Positions 7,548 through 13,572 of a stretch of DNA of 19,009 bases are shown one piece after another. The stretch spans positions 1 to 19,009 of the forward strand of contig JAEUJT010000500.1 in assembly GCA_016793525.1 (NCBI GenBank). The letters are read 5' to 3'. This DNA comes from Archangium sp. Its GTDB lineage: Bacteria; Myxococcota; Myxococcia; Myxococcales; Myxococcaceae. Every line of letters starts with the position of its first letter. Position 1 is the first letter of the stretch. The notes below the pieces were generated by a model. That model saw nothing but the letters and a program-made list of their open reading frames with translations, was not told the origin of the DNA and did not search any database. A program made the translations under genes and the position numbers.

Positions 7548-8375
7548 ATGGTCCTTGCCTTCGCCTTGGCCGTGTTGACCGCCGCCAAACCCGACGCCGC
7601 CCTCGTGGGCACGTGGACGTTGGCGGGCGAGCCATTCATGACCTTAAACGCCAACGGCTCCGGCGTGATGGACGGCGAGAAGCTCAGCTGGCGCACCAAC
7701 GGCGCCACCGTGTCGTTCATGGATGGTGACGGTGAAGAAGACCGCGCCGGGTACGCCGTGCAGGGAGATGCGCTGACGCTGACGTTGAACGGCGTGCCGC
7801 TCCAGCTGCAGCGCGCGGGCAAAGGCGCGGCGGTGAAGGCCAAGGGCTCCATGGCCAAGAAGCTCGAGGCGGCGCAGGCGAAGCAAGCGGGCGGGAGCGA
7901 CGACGCAGAAGCCGAAGCGATGGCCTCGGCGCAGGCGTGGCTCCAGGCGCAGCAGGGTGGGGCTCCCGGGGGCGCGGTCCGCGGGCAGCAGGGGCAAGCG
8001 CAGGCTCCGCAGGCGCGGCGAGGCGGCGGCGCAGCGGGGAATGATCAGCTCAGCCAGCTGCTCGTGTCGTCGAACTGGTGTTACCTGCGCTACGCGAGCG
8101 GCAACACGTACACCCAAAAAATTCACTTCAGCCCCGACGGCACGTGGAACGACTTTTCTGAATCCGACATTCACGTGAACAACTCCATCGGCATCGCGCA
8201 GGCCACGGGCAACCGGCAGAACGGCGGCCAGTGGGCGGTGCAGGGTGGGCAGCTGATGATGTCTGACCCTCCCGAGACGCCGCAGCTCGCGCCCGTCCCC
8301 CTCACCATCACCCGCAACTCCAACGGCTACCCGATTCTCAACGCTGATGGGCGTGAGTACTCGATGTGCCAGTGA
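7548..8375 (+). CDS. Exported hypothetical protein, two beta-rich domains with a disordered linker
   Basis: 275 residues. The ATG at 7548 has AAGGG close upstream (AAGGGAC-ATG) and starts a short hydrophobic leader (MVLAFALAVLTAAK). Residues about 18-90 (VGTWTLAGE through LQLQR) read like a small lipocalin-like or DUF-type beta domain seen in secreted proteins. Residues about 90-168 are low-complexity Ala/Gln/Gly, probably disordered. Residues about 170-275 form a second beta-rich domain with NWCYLRYASG, a FSPDGTW turn and a C-terminal SMCQ. The two late cysteines could form a disulfide. It is divergent from the M16 protease across 93 bp, and its 3' end overlaps the phytochelatin-synthase-like gene by 38 bp. 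Function unknown. Confidence 0.85.
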   Translation: MVLAFALAVLTAAKPDAALVGTWTLAGEPFMTLNANGSGVMDGEKLSWRTNGATVSFMDGDGEEDRAGYAVQGDALTLTLNGVPLQLQRAGKGAAVKAKGSMAKKLEAAQAKQAGGSDDAEAEAMASAQAWLQAQQGGAPGGAVRGQQGQAQAPQARRGGGAAGNDQLSQLLVSSNWCYLRYASGNTYTQKIHFSPDGTWNDFSESDIHVNNSIGIAQATGNRQNGGQWAVQGGQLMMSDPPETPQLAPVPLTITRNSNGYPILNADGREYSMCQ

Positions 8376-9030
8376 GGCGTGTGCCAGTGAGGCGTGTGCC
8401 AGTGAGGCGCTCGAACCGGGCCAGCCCGCGCAGCCTGGTGCCGGAGCTGTCGAACGTCTTCACCGCGTCGAACAGCCGCTCCGTCGACACCAGCCACGGC
8501 CCGTAGCTGGCGTTGACGTCGAGCACGAAGGCCAGGTCTTCTTCCTCGAGGTAGCCGCCGATGGGCGAGTGGTGGCCTCCACCGCGGCCGAAAATCGCGG
8601 CGCGGGAGAAGTTGGCGACGACGCGCCGGTGTTCATGGTTCGACGCGCGCAGCTCGTCTCGGAGCGCCTCGACCGTCGACGGCCGCACCACCGTCACCGC
8701 CCAGTCGTCGGGCACCACCTCGTCGGCCTCGCGGGCGAGTTGCTCCACCGTCATCGGGCGGAAGCCGGGGCCGCGGAGCGGGTTTCTCCGCGCATCTCCA
8801 GTGATGGAGCGCAGCACGTTGGCCACGCTGGTCGGGCCGCAGATCGCCGCGAAGCTCTGCGACCTCAACGGCGCGTAGCGCCTCGCCGAGGGCAACGCCC
8901 ACGCCTTGGTGAGCACTTCGGGGTCACGGCTCACCGCGGGGCGTGAAGGCACGAAGTCGGCGGTCGAGGTGCGGAGCACGCCGAGGCCTAACAGGGCCCT
9001 CGCGCCTCGGCACGATGGCTCGATTTCCAC
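8338..9030 (-). CDS. Phytochelatin-synthase-like cysteine transferase/peptidase
   Basis: 230 residues with the papain-like core of the phytochelatin synthase family: catalytic Cys in ICGPTSVANVLRSI (C64), then NFSRAAIFGRGGGHHSPIGG with H153, then FVLDVNASYGPW with D171. The His-to-Asp distance of 18 equals that in Arabidopsis PCS1 (H162/D180). Plant enzymes join glutathione units to make metal-binding phytochelatins; bacterial short homologues usually only deglycylate glutathione or its S-conjugates. It is short, with only the catalytic domain and no Cys-rich tail, so the peptidase role is more likely (inference). The GTG at 9030 is the first start after the upstream gene; the N-terminal 40 residues are poorly supported. 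The C-terminus is made of LTGTR repeats. Confidence 0.88.
   Translation of the reverse strand: MEIEPSCRGARALLGLGVLRTSTADFVPSRPAVSRDPEVLTKAWALPSARRYAPLRSQSFAAICGPTSVANVLRSITGDARRNPLRGPGFRPMTVEQLAREADEVVPDDWAVTVVRPSTVEALRDELRASNHEHRRVVANFSRAAIFGRGGGHHSPIGGYLEEEDLAFVLDVNASYGPWLVSTERLFDAVKTFDSSGTRLRGLARFERLTGTRLTGTRLTGTSSTHAHQR
8365..8409. repeat. Three exact copies of a 15-bp tandem repeat at a tail-to-tail gene junction
   Basis: TGTGCCAGTGAGGCG occurs three times head-to-tail without mismatch. On the minus strand it is in frame and encodes the LTGTR-LTGTR-LTGTS end of the phytochelatin-synthase-like protein. On the plus strand each copy contains CAG-TGA in the frame of the 7548 gene, and the first TGA is that gene's stop. 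Gain or loss of copies would therefore lengthen or shorten only the minus-strand protein. Confidence 0.95.
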
Positions 9031-9054
9031 CCGGCGAACGGGTGGGTGGGTTCT

Positions 9055-9288
9055 TCAGCGCCGAAAGATGAGGTCGGCGACGGGAGGGAGGGGCTCCTGC
9101 GCCTGCGCGACGCTCACCGTGGTCGCCGCGGGCTGCAGGGCGGCCATCGCGTCGCGGACCTTCGTCAACAGCTCGCCACGAACGCCCTTGTACTTCGCGC
9201 GGAGCGCGTCGAGCTGCTCCATCATCTCGCGAAACTGGTCCTCGCGGCCTTGGTCGTACGTCACTCGCGCTGGGGGGATTTTGCTCAT
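9055..9288 (-). CDS. Small charged hypothetical protein
   Basis: 77 residues starting MSKIPPARVTYDQGREDQF. Residues 17-55 are rich in E, R, K, Q and L and probably form one amphipathic helix (EQLDALRAKYKGVRGELL). The C-terminal third is Ala/Pro-rich, ending in LIFRR. The ATG at 9288 is chosen because a strong AGGAG lies 7 bases upstream; the frame is open 17 codons further but without support. It stands 24 bp upstream of the phytochelatin-synthase-like gene on the same strand and is probably co-transcribed. I recognise no family. Confidence 0.75.
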   Translation of the reverse strand: MSKIPPARVTYDQGREDQFREMMEQLDALRAKYKGVRGELLTKVRDAMAALQPAATTVSVAQAQEPLPPVADLIFRR

Positions 9289-9328
9289 GGGTTTCTCCTG
9301 GTGGATCCGCGGAGCGTAACGCCCTCGT

Positions 9329-9377
9329 GAATTCCTCACACGCCGGCCGGTGGCGCAGATCGCGAGCGGAGGAATTC
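9329..9377. repeat. 9-bp perfect inverted repeat in the 126-bp intergenic region
   Basis: GAATTCCTC at 9329-9337 and GAGGAATTC at 9369-9377 are perfect inverted copies around 31 bases, which themselves contain a CGCC...GGCG pair. It lies between the stop of the redoxin gene (9415) and the start of the small gene at 9288. No T-run follows on either strand, so it is not a typical Rho-independent terminator; it may be an RNA stem or protein site. The rest of the gap shows nothing clear. Confidence 0.5.
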
Positions 9378-9414
9378 GTCGGCGGTGTCGCGGAGTTGGT
9401 GCCGCGCCGCTGAT

Positions 9415-10212
9415 CTACTGGAGCGTCGGGCAGACCCGCGGCGAGCCGAACGCCTGCGTAATTCGGCACCCGAAGGTGGGTGACGCGGCCACATCGACGG
9501 GGGCTCCGCTGAGCATCGAGTCGAGCGCGCGCTCGAGCCACGGCGTGCGGTCGCGCTCTCCGACGTCACGCTCATTGTCGACCCAGCCGCGAAATTTCAC
9601 CGCGCCGGAGCGGTCGAGCACCACCACGGTGGGCGTCGTTCGGGCCTCCAACTGCGCCGCGAGCGCGCCGGACCAATCGACCCAGAGCGGGAGCTGAATC
9701 GCTCGCGCCTGCAGTGCCGAACGCAGAGCGCGCGCGTCGTCGTCGGCGTTCGAGGACACGTACACCACGCGTACGCCTCTCGCTGCGTACGCGGCCGAGA
9801 GCGCTTCGACGCGCCGCTCGTAACGCGCGACGCAGGGGCACGAGGTGGAGAAGAAGACGACGACGGTGGCGTCGTGCGTCCCCAGCTCGGCGGCGAAGTT
9901 GATGGGCGCTCCGTCGAGGGTCGTCAGCGACGGCGCGGCGCTCGGCGTCGGTACGTGGGCGCACGCCAGCAGCAGCGAAGACACGAGGGCGACATGCAGC
10001 GCGCTCGAGCGGGAGGCACTCCGGTGAAGCCGACCGCGTCGAGTGCACGCGCCGGAGGTGGTCAGCGACGAGGGCTGCTCGGTGGGCGTTGGGCTCAGGG
10101 AGCGAACGGCTGGAATGTCTCGTCCTCCAGGGCGCGCCGTGTCGCGTGCTTCGACGCGCGGGTTCACCGCAGCGGTTCGTTTCACGAGCACCCGCTGCAG
10201 CGAAGTGGCCAT
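9415..10212 (-). CDS. Thioredoxin-fold redoxin lipoprotein, start uncertain
   Basis: The well-supported part, from a lipobox-like LVSSLLLAC onward, is a thioredoxin/TlpA-like redoxin. It has a VVVFFSTSCPCVARYERRV active-site region with C125 and C127 (CPC, not the usual CxxC), a TTPTVVVLD cis-Pro segment, KFRGWVDN and a late GCRI with C249 (numbering from ATG 10212). It resembles envelope redoxins with an STxCP.. motif. The hydrophobic signal has a basic lead-in (RRGRLHRS), but no ATG/GTG/TTG stands at the right distance. The options are ATG 10212, which adds about 70 odd residues, or GTG 9984, too short for a signal. A CTG start, a sequence error or frame damage is possible. Likely an outer-membrane-anchored or periplasmic thiol protein downstream of the RegBA cassette. 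Confidence 0.7.
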   Translation of the reverse strand: MATSLQRVLVKRTAAVNPRVEARDTARPGGRDIPAVRSLSPTPTEQPSSLTTSGACTRRGRLHRSASRSSALHVALVSSLLLACAHVPTPSAAPSLTTLDGAPINFAAELGTHDATVVVFFSTSCPCVARYERRVEALSAAYAARGVRVVYVSSNADDDARALRSALQARAIQLPLWVDWSGALAAQLEARTTPTVVVLDRSGAVKFRGWVDNERDVGERDRTPWLERALDSMLSGAPVDVAASPTFGCRITQAFGSPRVCPTLQ

Positions 10213-10288
10213 CGCGCGCGAAACGGAATCACCCCGTGTTTCAGGGCGCGCCGCGGTGGAGGCGCTTCGACCTCGCGGGTTCCCGCCG
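10128..10288. repeat. Two imperfect direct copies of a ~45-bp GC-rich element
   Basis: Copy A begins at 10128 and copy B at 10242, 114 bp apart. Both start CAGGGCGCGCCG, then share GCTTCGAC and CGCGGGTTC in the same order, with short insertions and substitutions between. They fall in the poorly supported N-terminal extension of the redoxin frame and the gap before the outer-membrane gene. Translated, they would give two related NPR..RP..RD segments, suggesting repeat DNA rather than conserved protein. Confidence 0.5.
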
Positions 10289-10297
10289 TGTGCCGTC

Positions 10298-11215
10298 TCA
10301 GAAGAACGCATGGCGCACTCCGAAGGTGGCGGTGAATCGCGCGGGCGTGTTGTCGCCGAGACCATCGACGAACACGCCGGTGTCGACCGCCGCCTGCACC
10401 GTCCACTTCGGGTGGAAGCGCCACGACACCGCCGGGCCCACGCCGACGTCGAGCGCGCTGGAGTCGGGCACCGGCGCCTCGTCGACGTGCAGCTGGGTCT
10501 CGTACGACGCGCGGGCGATGACGCTCACCACCAGACCGGTGCGCAGCTCGACTCCGGCCGCGACCGTCGTATCGAACGTGGGCCCGAAGCGCTGGCTGTG
10601 CCCCGGCAGCACGCCCGCCATTGGCAACGGAACGGTGCTGCCGAGCGAAAGTTGGAGGTACCACGTCCCGCGCCAGGTCTCCTCGAGCGTCACCCCCGCG
10701 CCGAGGGCCCACGCGCCGCGGCCCGTCACGTCGGTCGCCAGCAGCCGCTGCGTGCGCGCCATCGACGTGCCGAAGGGAATCGTCACGCCGAGGTTCACCG
10801 CGACCCCGGGCACGTGCGCGTATTCGCCGATTTGAATCGCCTCGACGCGGGTGGTGAGCAGCGCGTCGCCGAGGCCGTGCCCCACGTCGCTGCGCCCGTC
10901 AGCGGAGCGCGCGTTGATGACCCACGGCATTCGGCCAGCGAGCAACCAGCGCGGCTTGAGCGCAATGAGGCCGGTCAACGCCGGGCGCAGCTCCACGTCG
11001 CTCGTGCCAGTCGGGTTGGCGATGTAGTGGCCGTGCTCATTCCACGAGCCGGGGCTCGGCGCGGCGGCGGCGGTGAAGAGCACGGCGCCGTTCTCCCACA
11101 CCGCCAACCGACCGAGCCCGAAGGCCGACGCCGATACGCAGCACGCCGCGGCCTCCGCGCGCGCTCCGGAGAGCACGACGAGCGCCGCGGCCGCGATGGC
11201 CCCTGCGCGAATCAC
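10298..11215 (-). CDS. Outer-membrane beta-barrel-like protein
   Basis: 305 residues. A signal peptide (MIRAGAIAAAALVVLSGARA) is followed by ACCVSASAFG and then alternating hydrophobic/hydrophilic strands (SDVELRPALTGLIALKPRW, GVAVNLGVTIPFG, TWYLQLSLGSTVPLP, WTVQAAVDTGVFVDG). It ends VRHAFF, with the terminal Phe typical of outer-membrane barrels. It resembles the transporter-like/MetA-degradation-type barrels, but the cargo is unknown. The GTG start at 11215 overlaps the stop of the YtkA-like gene as GTGA, so the two are translationally coupled. This places it second in an envelope cassette under the RegBA genes. Confidence 0.8.
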   Translation of the reverse strand: MIRAGAIAAAALVVLSGARAEAAACCVSASAFGLGRLAVWENGAVLFTAAAAPSPGSWNEHGHYIANPTGTSDVELRPALTGLIALKPRWLLAGRMPWVINARSADGRSDVGHGLGDALLTTRVEAIQIGEYAHVPGVAVNLGVTIPFGTSMARTQRLLATDVTGRGAWALGAGVTLEETWRGTWYLQLSLGSTVPLPMAGVLPGHSQRFGPTFDTTVAAGVELRTGLVVSVIARASYETQLHVDEAPVPDSSALDVGVGPAVSWRFHPKWTVQAAVDTGVFVDGLGDNTPARFTATFGVRHAFF

Positions 11216-11628
11216 GGAATGACGGCGGTCAGCACGTGGCTGGCCGTCAGCTCGCCCTTGGTCGCGGTGACGGTGATCTCCCACGTGCCTGCCATGGTGA
11301 AGTTGACCGCGTGCGAGTGGTACTCGCCGTGCTCGTGCTCCTCGACCGTGGGGGCCGGCGCGCCGTGGCCGTGGGCTGGCATGTAGAGCGCGATGTTGAC
11401 GTTCGCGCCCTCGACGTGTTCTCCGGTCGCGTCGGTGAGGTGCACCTCGAGGCCGTTGTCGAGGCGCTTCAGGGGTGAGGTAATCCACGACGCCTCGATG
11501 TTGAGCGCCGCCGTGCCTCCGTCAGCCGTGGCCCCCGCGTCGAGCACGTTTCCCCCGTCGACGGCGGAGGTCGAGGGCGCTCCGCACGCCGCCAGCATCA
11601 CGAGCCCAACCGTCAGTACGCCGCGCAT
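11212..11628 (-). CDS. YtkA-like domain lipoprotein, His-rich
   Basis: 138 residues. The lipoprotein signal ends in LAAC (C15), followed by a Gly/Asp/Ala-rich linker (residues 16-41). The rest matches a YtkA-like (FixH-related) immunoglobulin-like fold: EVHLTDATGEHVEGANV, an MPAHGHG block (83-89) and FTMAGTWEITVTATKG. Between them, EEHEHGEYHSH (96-106) packs five histidines, and two more lie at 86 and 88, so metal binding, copper in particular, is plausible but unproven. The ATG at 11628 follows a strong GGAGGA at 4 bases; the frame extends upstream without support. It is the first gene after regA, 79 bp away, with a RegA-type inverted repeat in the gap. Confidence 0.88.
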   Translation of the reverse strand: MRGVLTVGLVMLAACGAPSTSAVDGGNVLDAGATADGGTAALNIEASWITSPLKRLDNGLEVHLTDATGEHVEGANVNIALYMPAHGHGAPAPTVEEHEHGEYHSHAVNFTMAGTWEITVTATKGELTASHVLTAVIP

Positions 11629-11685
11629 GTGGTCCTCCGTTGAGTGAGTTGAGGCGCCTCTACGCCTCCGCCGGTGCGCGCTGAA

Positions 11686-11702
11686 TGCGACCAATTGTCG
11701 CA
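11686..11702. promoter_or_regulatory. RegA/PrrA-type operator candidate
   Basis: TGCGAC-CAATT-GTCGCA, a perfect 6-5-6 inverted repeat, lies 5 bp after the regA stop and 57 bp before the YtkA-like ATG. Published RegA/PrrA sites are of the form GCGGC-N5-GTCGC and YGCGRC-type half-sites, so this matches in arms and spacing. On the minus strand it sits directly upstream of a weak -35/-10 pair (TTCAGC at 11685-11680, 17 bp, TAGAGG at 11662-11657), a position suited to activation. Its use by the adjacent RegA is inferred. Confidence 0.6.
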
Positions 11703-11707
11703 GGCGC

Positions 11708-12250
11708 TCAGCGAGAGACGGGGCTTTTGGCGAGCTTTCGCTGGAGCGAGCGCCGATGCATGCCAAGGCGGCGCGCGGTCTCGGAGATGTTCCCTCCGGT
11801 GTCGTTCAGCACACGCTGAATGTGCTCCCACTCGGTGCGGGCCAGCGACGGAGCGGCGACCGCCGGGTTGAGCTCGGTCGACGGTGGTTGGCTCGCGCGC
11901 TCGAACGCCGCGAGAATTTCATCGGCGTCGGCCGGCTTCGGCAGGTAGCCCACCGCGCCCAAGCGCATGGCCTCGACCGCGGTAGCGATGGAGCCATAGC
12001 CCGTCAGCACCAGCGCCCGCGTGGTCCGGTCGAGCGCCACCAATTGACGCACGACCTCGAGACCGGAGTGGCCCGCAAGGTTCAAGTCGACGAGTGCGAG
12101 CTCCGGCGTGTCGGCCTCCGCGAGCCGGAGCGCTTCGACCGGAGTGCCCGCCTCGCGCACGTCGTACCCGCGCTCGCTCAGCGCCCGCGCCAACCGCCGG
12201 CGGAACACGTCGTCGTCGTCGATGACGAGAATCGAGGTGGCGTCGCTCAC
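11708..12250 (-). CDS. regA: RegA/PrrA/ActR-type redox response regulator
   Basis: 180 residues, against about 184 in Rhodobacter RegA. The receiver domain starts SILVIDDDDVF (acidic pocket D11-D14). The phospho-acceptor is D55 in LALVDLNLAGHSG, with the switch region VLTGYGSIATAVEAM and YLPKP lysine. The short C-terminal Fis-type DNA-binding domain ends ISETARRLGMHRRSLQRKL, which is nearly the RegA/PrrA/ActR consensus, including HRRxLQRKL. RegA-family regulators control respiration, carbon and nitrogen fixation and other redox functions. The GTG at 12250 overlaps the regB stop as GTGA, so the pair is co-translated. It lacks a sigma-54 AAA+ domain, so it is not an NtrC-type activator. Confidence 0.93.
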   Translation of the reverse strand: MSDATSILVIDDDDVFRRRLARALSERGYDVREAGTPVEALRLAEADTPELALVDLNLAGHSGLEVVRQLVALDRTTRALVLTGYGSIATAVEAMRLGAVGYLPKPADADEILAAFERASQPPSTELNPAVAAPSLARTEWEHIQRVLNDTGGNISETARRLGMHRRSLQRKLAKSPVSR

Positions 12251-13515
12251 GCCGGCTCCAGCACCGCCGCGGGGAGGCGAATGGTGGCCGTCGTGCCACG
12301 CCCCGGCGTCGAGGAGAGCTCGAGCGCGCCGTTGAGCTGCTCCGCCGTCGCGCGCGCCAGGTAGAGCCCGAGCCCCAGCCCGCTGCTCTTGGTGGAGAAG
12401 AACGGCTCGGCGGCGTGCTCGAGCACCACCGGAGGCATGCCCGCCCCTTCGTCGCGAATGACGAAACACACGTCGTCGGCCTGCGACTCCACCGTGACGT
12501 GGACCCGGGTGGGTGCGCCGAGGGAGGCGTCGGTCGCGTTCTTCACCAGCGAGCGCAGGGCCATGGTCAGCGCCGAGGAGGGCACGATGAGGGTGCGCGT
12601 CTCGAGGCTCGCCGCCACCAGCGCCGAGACGTCGACGAAGCCCTGCGTCGCTTCGTGCACCAGCGCGGAGATGGAGGTGCGCTCGATGGCTCCGCTGCGC
12701 AGCGCGCCCGCGTCGTGGGCCAGCCGCTCGAGAATGTGGCGGCAGCGCGCGACCTGCTCACGAATGAGCACCGCGTCAGCGCGCAGGGCCTGGTGCTCGA
12801 GCCCGCGCTCCAGCTCTTTGGCCACGACGGCGATGGTGGCGAGCGGCGTGCCCAGCTCGTGCGTCGCGCTCGCGGCCAACGTCGCGACCGCGCCCAGCGT
12901 GTCGACGCGCGCCTGCCGAGCCTGCGCCGCGGTGAGCGCTTCGGTCTGCCGCGCCAGCGATTCGCGCAGCCGGCGCACGAGCACGCCGATGAGCGCCGCC
13001 GCCACCGCAAACGCCACCCACATGCCCCGCATGTGCAGCTGCATCTGCGTCACGTGGTCGAGCGGCACGTGGCCCTCGAGCGTGATGCCTCCGGGCACGG
13101 CGAAGAGAGCGGCGAAGCACACCGTCGCGAGCGCTACCAGACCCATGGTCAGCGGCCCGGTGAGGAGCATCGCCCCGAGCGCGATGTAGACGAGGAACAG
13201 CGCGCTGAACGGGTTGTGCACGCCGCCGCTGACGAGCAGGAGCGCGGTGAGCAGCACCACGTCGTGACCGAGCACTCCGGCCGTGACGCGCGGGCTCAAC
13301 GCGTGGGTGAGGCGTTGGAGCGCCACGTTGCTCGCCGCCCCGTACGCCAGCAGCCCCACCAGCAGCGCCCACGGGAGCGCGATGCTCGAGAGCGCGAAGA
13401 CCGCGCCCACCACCAGCAGCGCGCTGAAGAAGATGGCCAGGCGAAAGCCGACCAACCAGCGGGTCAGCGGCGCGGCGGCCTGGGGAGGAACGCGAAGGTT
13501 CACCTGGCCACGCAT
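12247..13515 (-). CDS. regB: RegB/PrrB-type membrane redox histidine kinase
   Basis: 422 residues. Roughly six hydrophobic segments span residues 19-180, then a short helix, HisKA and HATPase. Three features mark RegB/PrrB: the quinone-site heptapeptide GGVHNPF at 97-103, the H-box HELGTPLATI with H219, and the redox-cysteine segment IREQVARCRHIL with C258, 39 residues after the histidine (40 in Rhodobacter: H225/C265). The ATP-binding part has NAT in LVKNATDASLG, DEGAGMP, and SGLGLGLYLARA. In Rhodobacter the kinase is switched by ubiquinone redox state and cysteine oxidation. The ATG at 13515 has a weak ribosome site. It lies 57 bp downstream of the patatin gene, possibly in one transcript. 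Confidence 0.93.
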   Translation of the reverse strand: MRGQVNLRVPPQAAAPLTRWLVGFRLAIFFSALLVVGAVFALSSIALPWALLVGLLAYGAASNVALQRLTHALSPRVTAGVLGHDVVLLTALLLVSGGVHNPFSALFLVYIALGAMLLTGPLTMGLVALATVCFAALFAVPGGITLEGHVPLDHVTQMQLHMRGMWVAFAVAAALIGVLVRRLRESLARQTEALTAAQARQARVDTLGAVATLAASATHELGTPLATIAVVAKELERGLEHQALRADAVLIREQVARCRHILERLAHDAGALRSGAIERTSISALVHEATQGFVDVSALVAASLETRTLIVPSSALTMALRSLVKNATDASLGAPTRVHVTVESQADDVCFVIRDEGAGMPPVVLEHAAEPFFSTKSSGLGLGLYLARATAEQLNGALELSSTPGRGTTATIRLPAAVLEPA

Positions 13516-13572
13516 ACTCGAGTCTTCATCGGCAGACGAAGAAGAGGGCCTCCCCGGCGGTCGGGGGCGTGG

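Noticed and set aside
4422..8375. A 1317-codon open frame on the plus strand across the M16 protease gene
   Set aside because: It is antisense to a clear protease and reads as Arg/Val/Gly/His-rich shadow composition expected from GC-rich codon bias. Only its last 276 codons (from 7548), with a ribosome site and leader, are a real gene.
9860..9885. ACGAC...GTCGT inverted repeat resembling a RegA half-site pair
   Set aside because: It lies in the redoxin coding sequence in a run of GAC/GTC codons and does not fit GCGRC-N5-GYCGC.
11651..11660. GAGGCGCCTC palindrome between regA and the YtkA-like gene
   Set aside because: Ten-base GC palindromes are common in DNA this GC-rich, and it matches no site I know; the TGCGAC repeat is much more specific.
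13516..13572. TCTTC/GAAGA inverted repeat upstream of regB as a possible operator
   Set aside because: Five-base arms with a ten-base spacer are weak, and it bears no resemblance to RegA sites; it could easily be chance.
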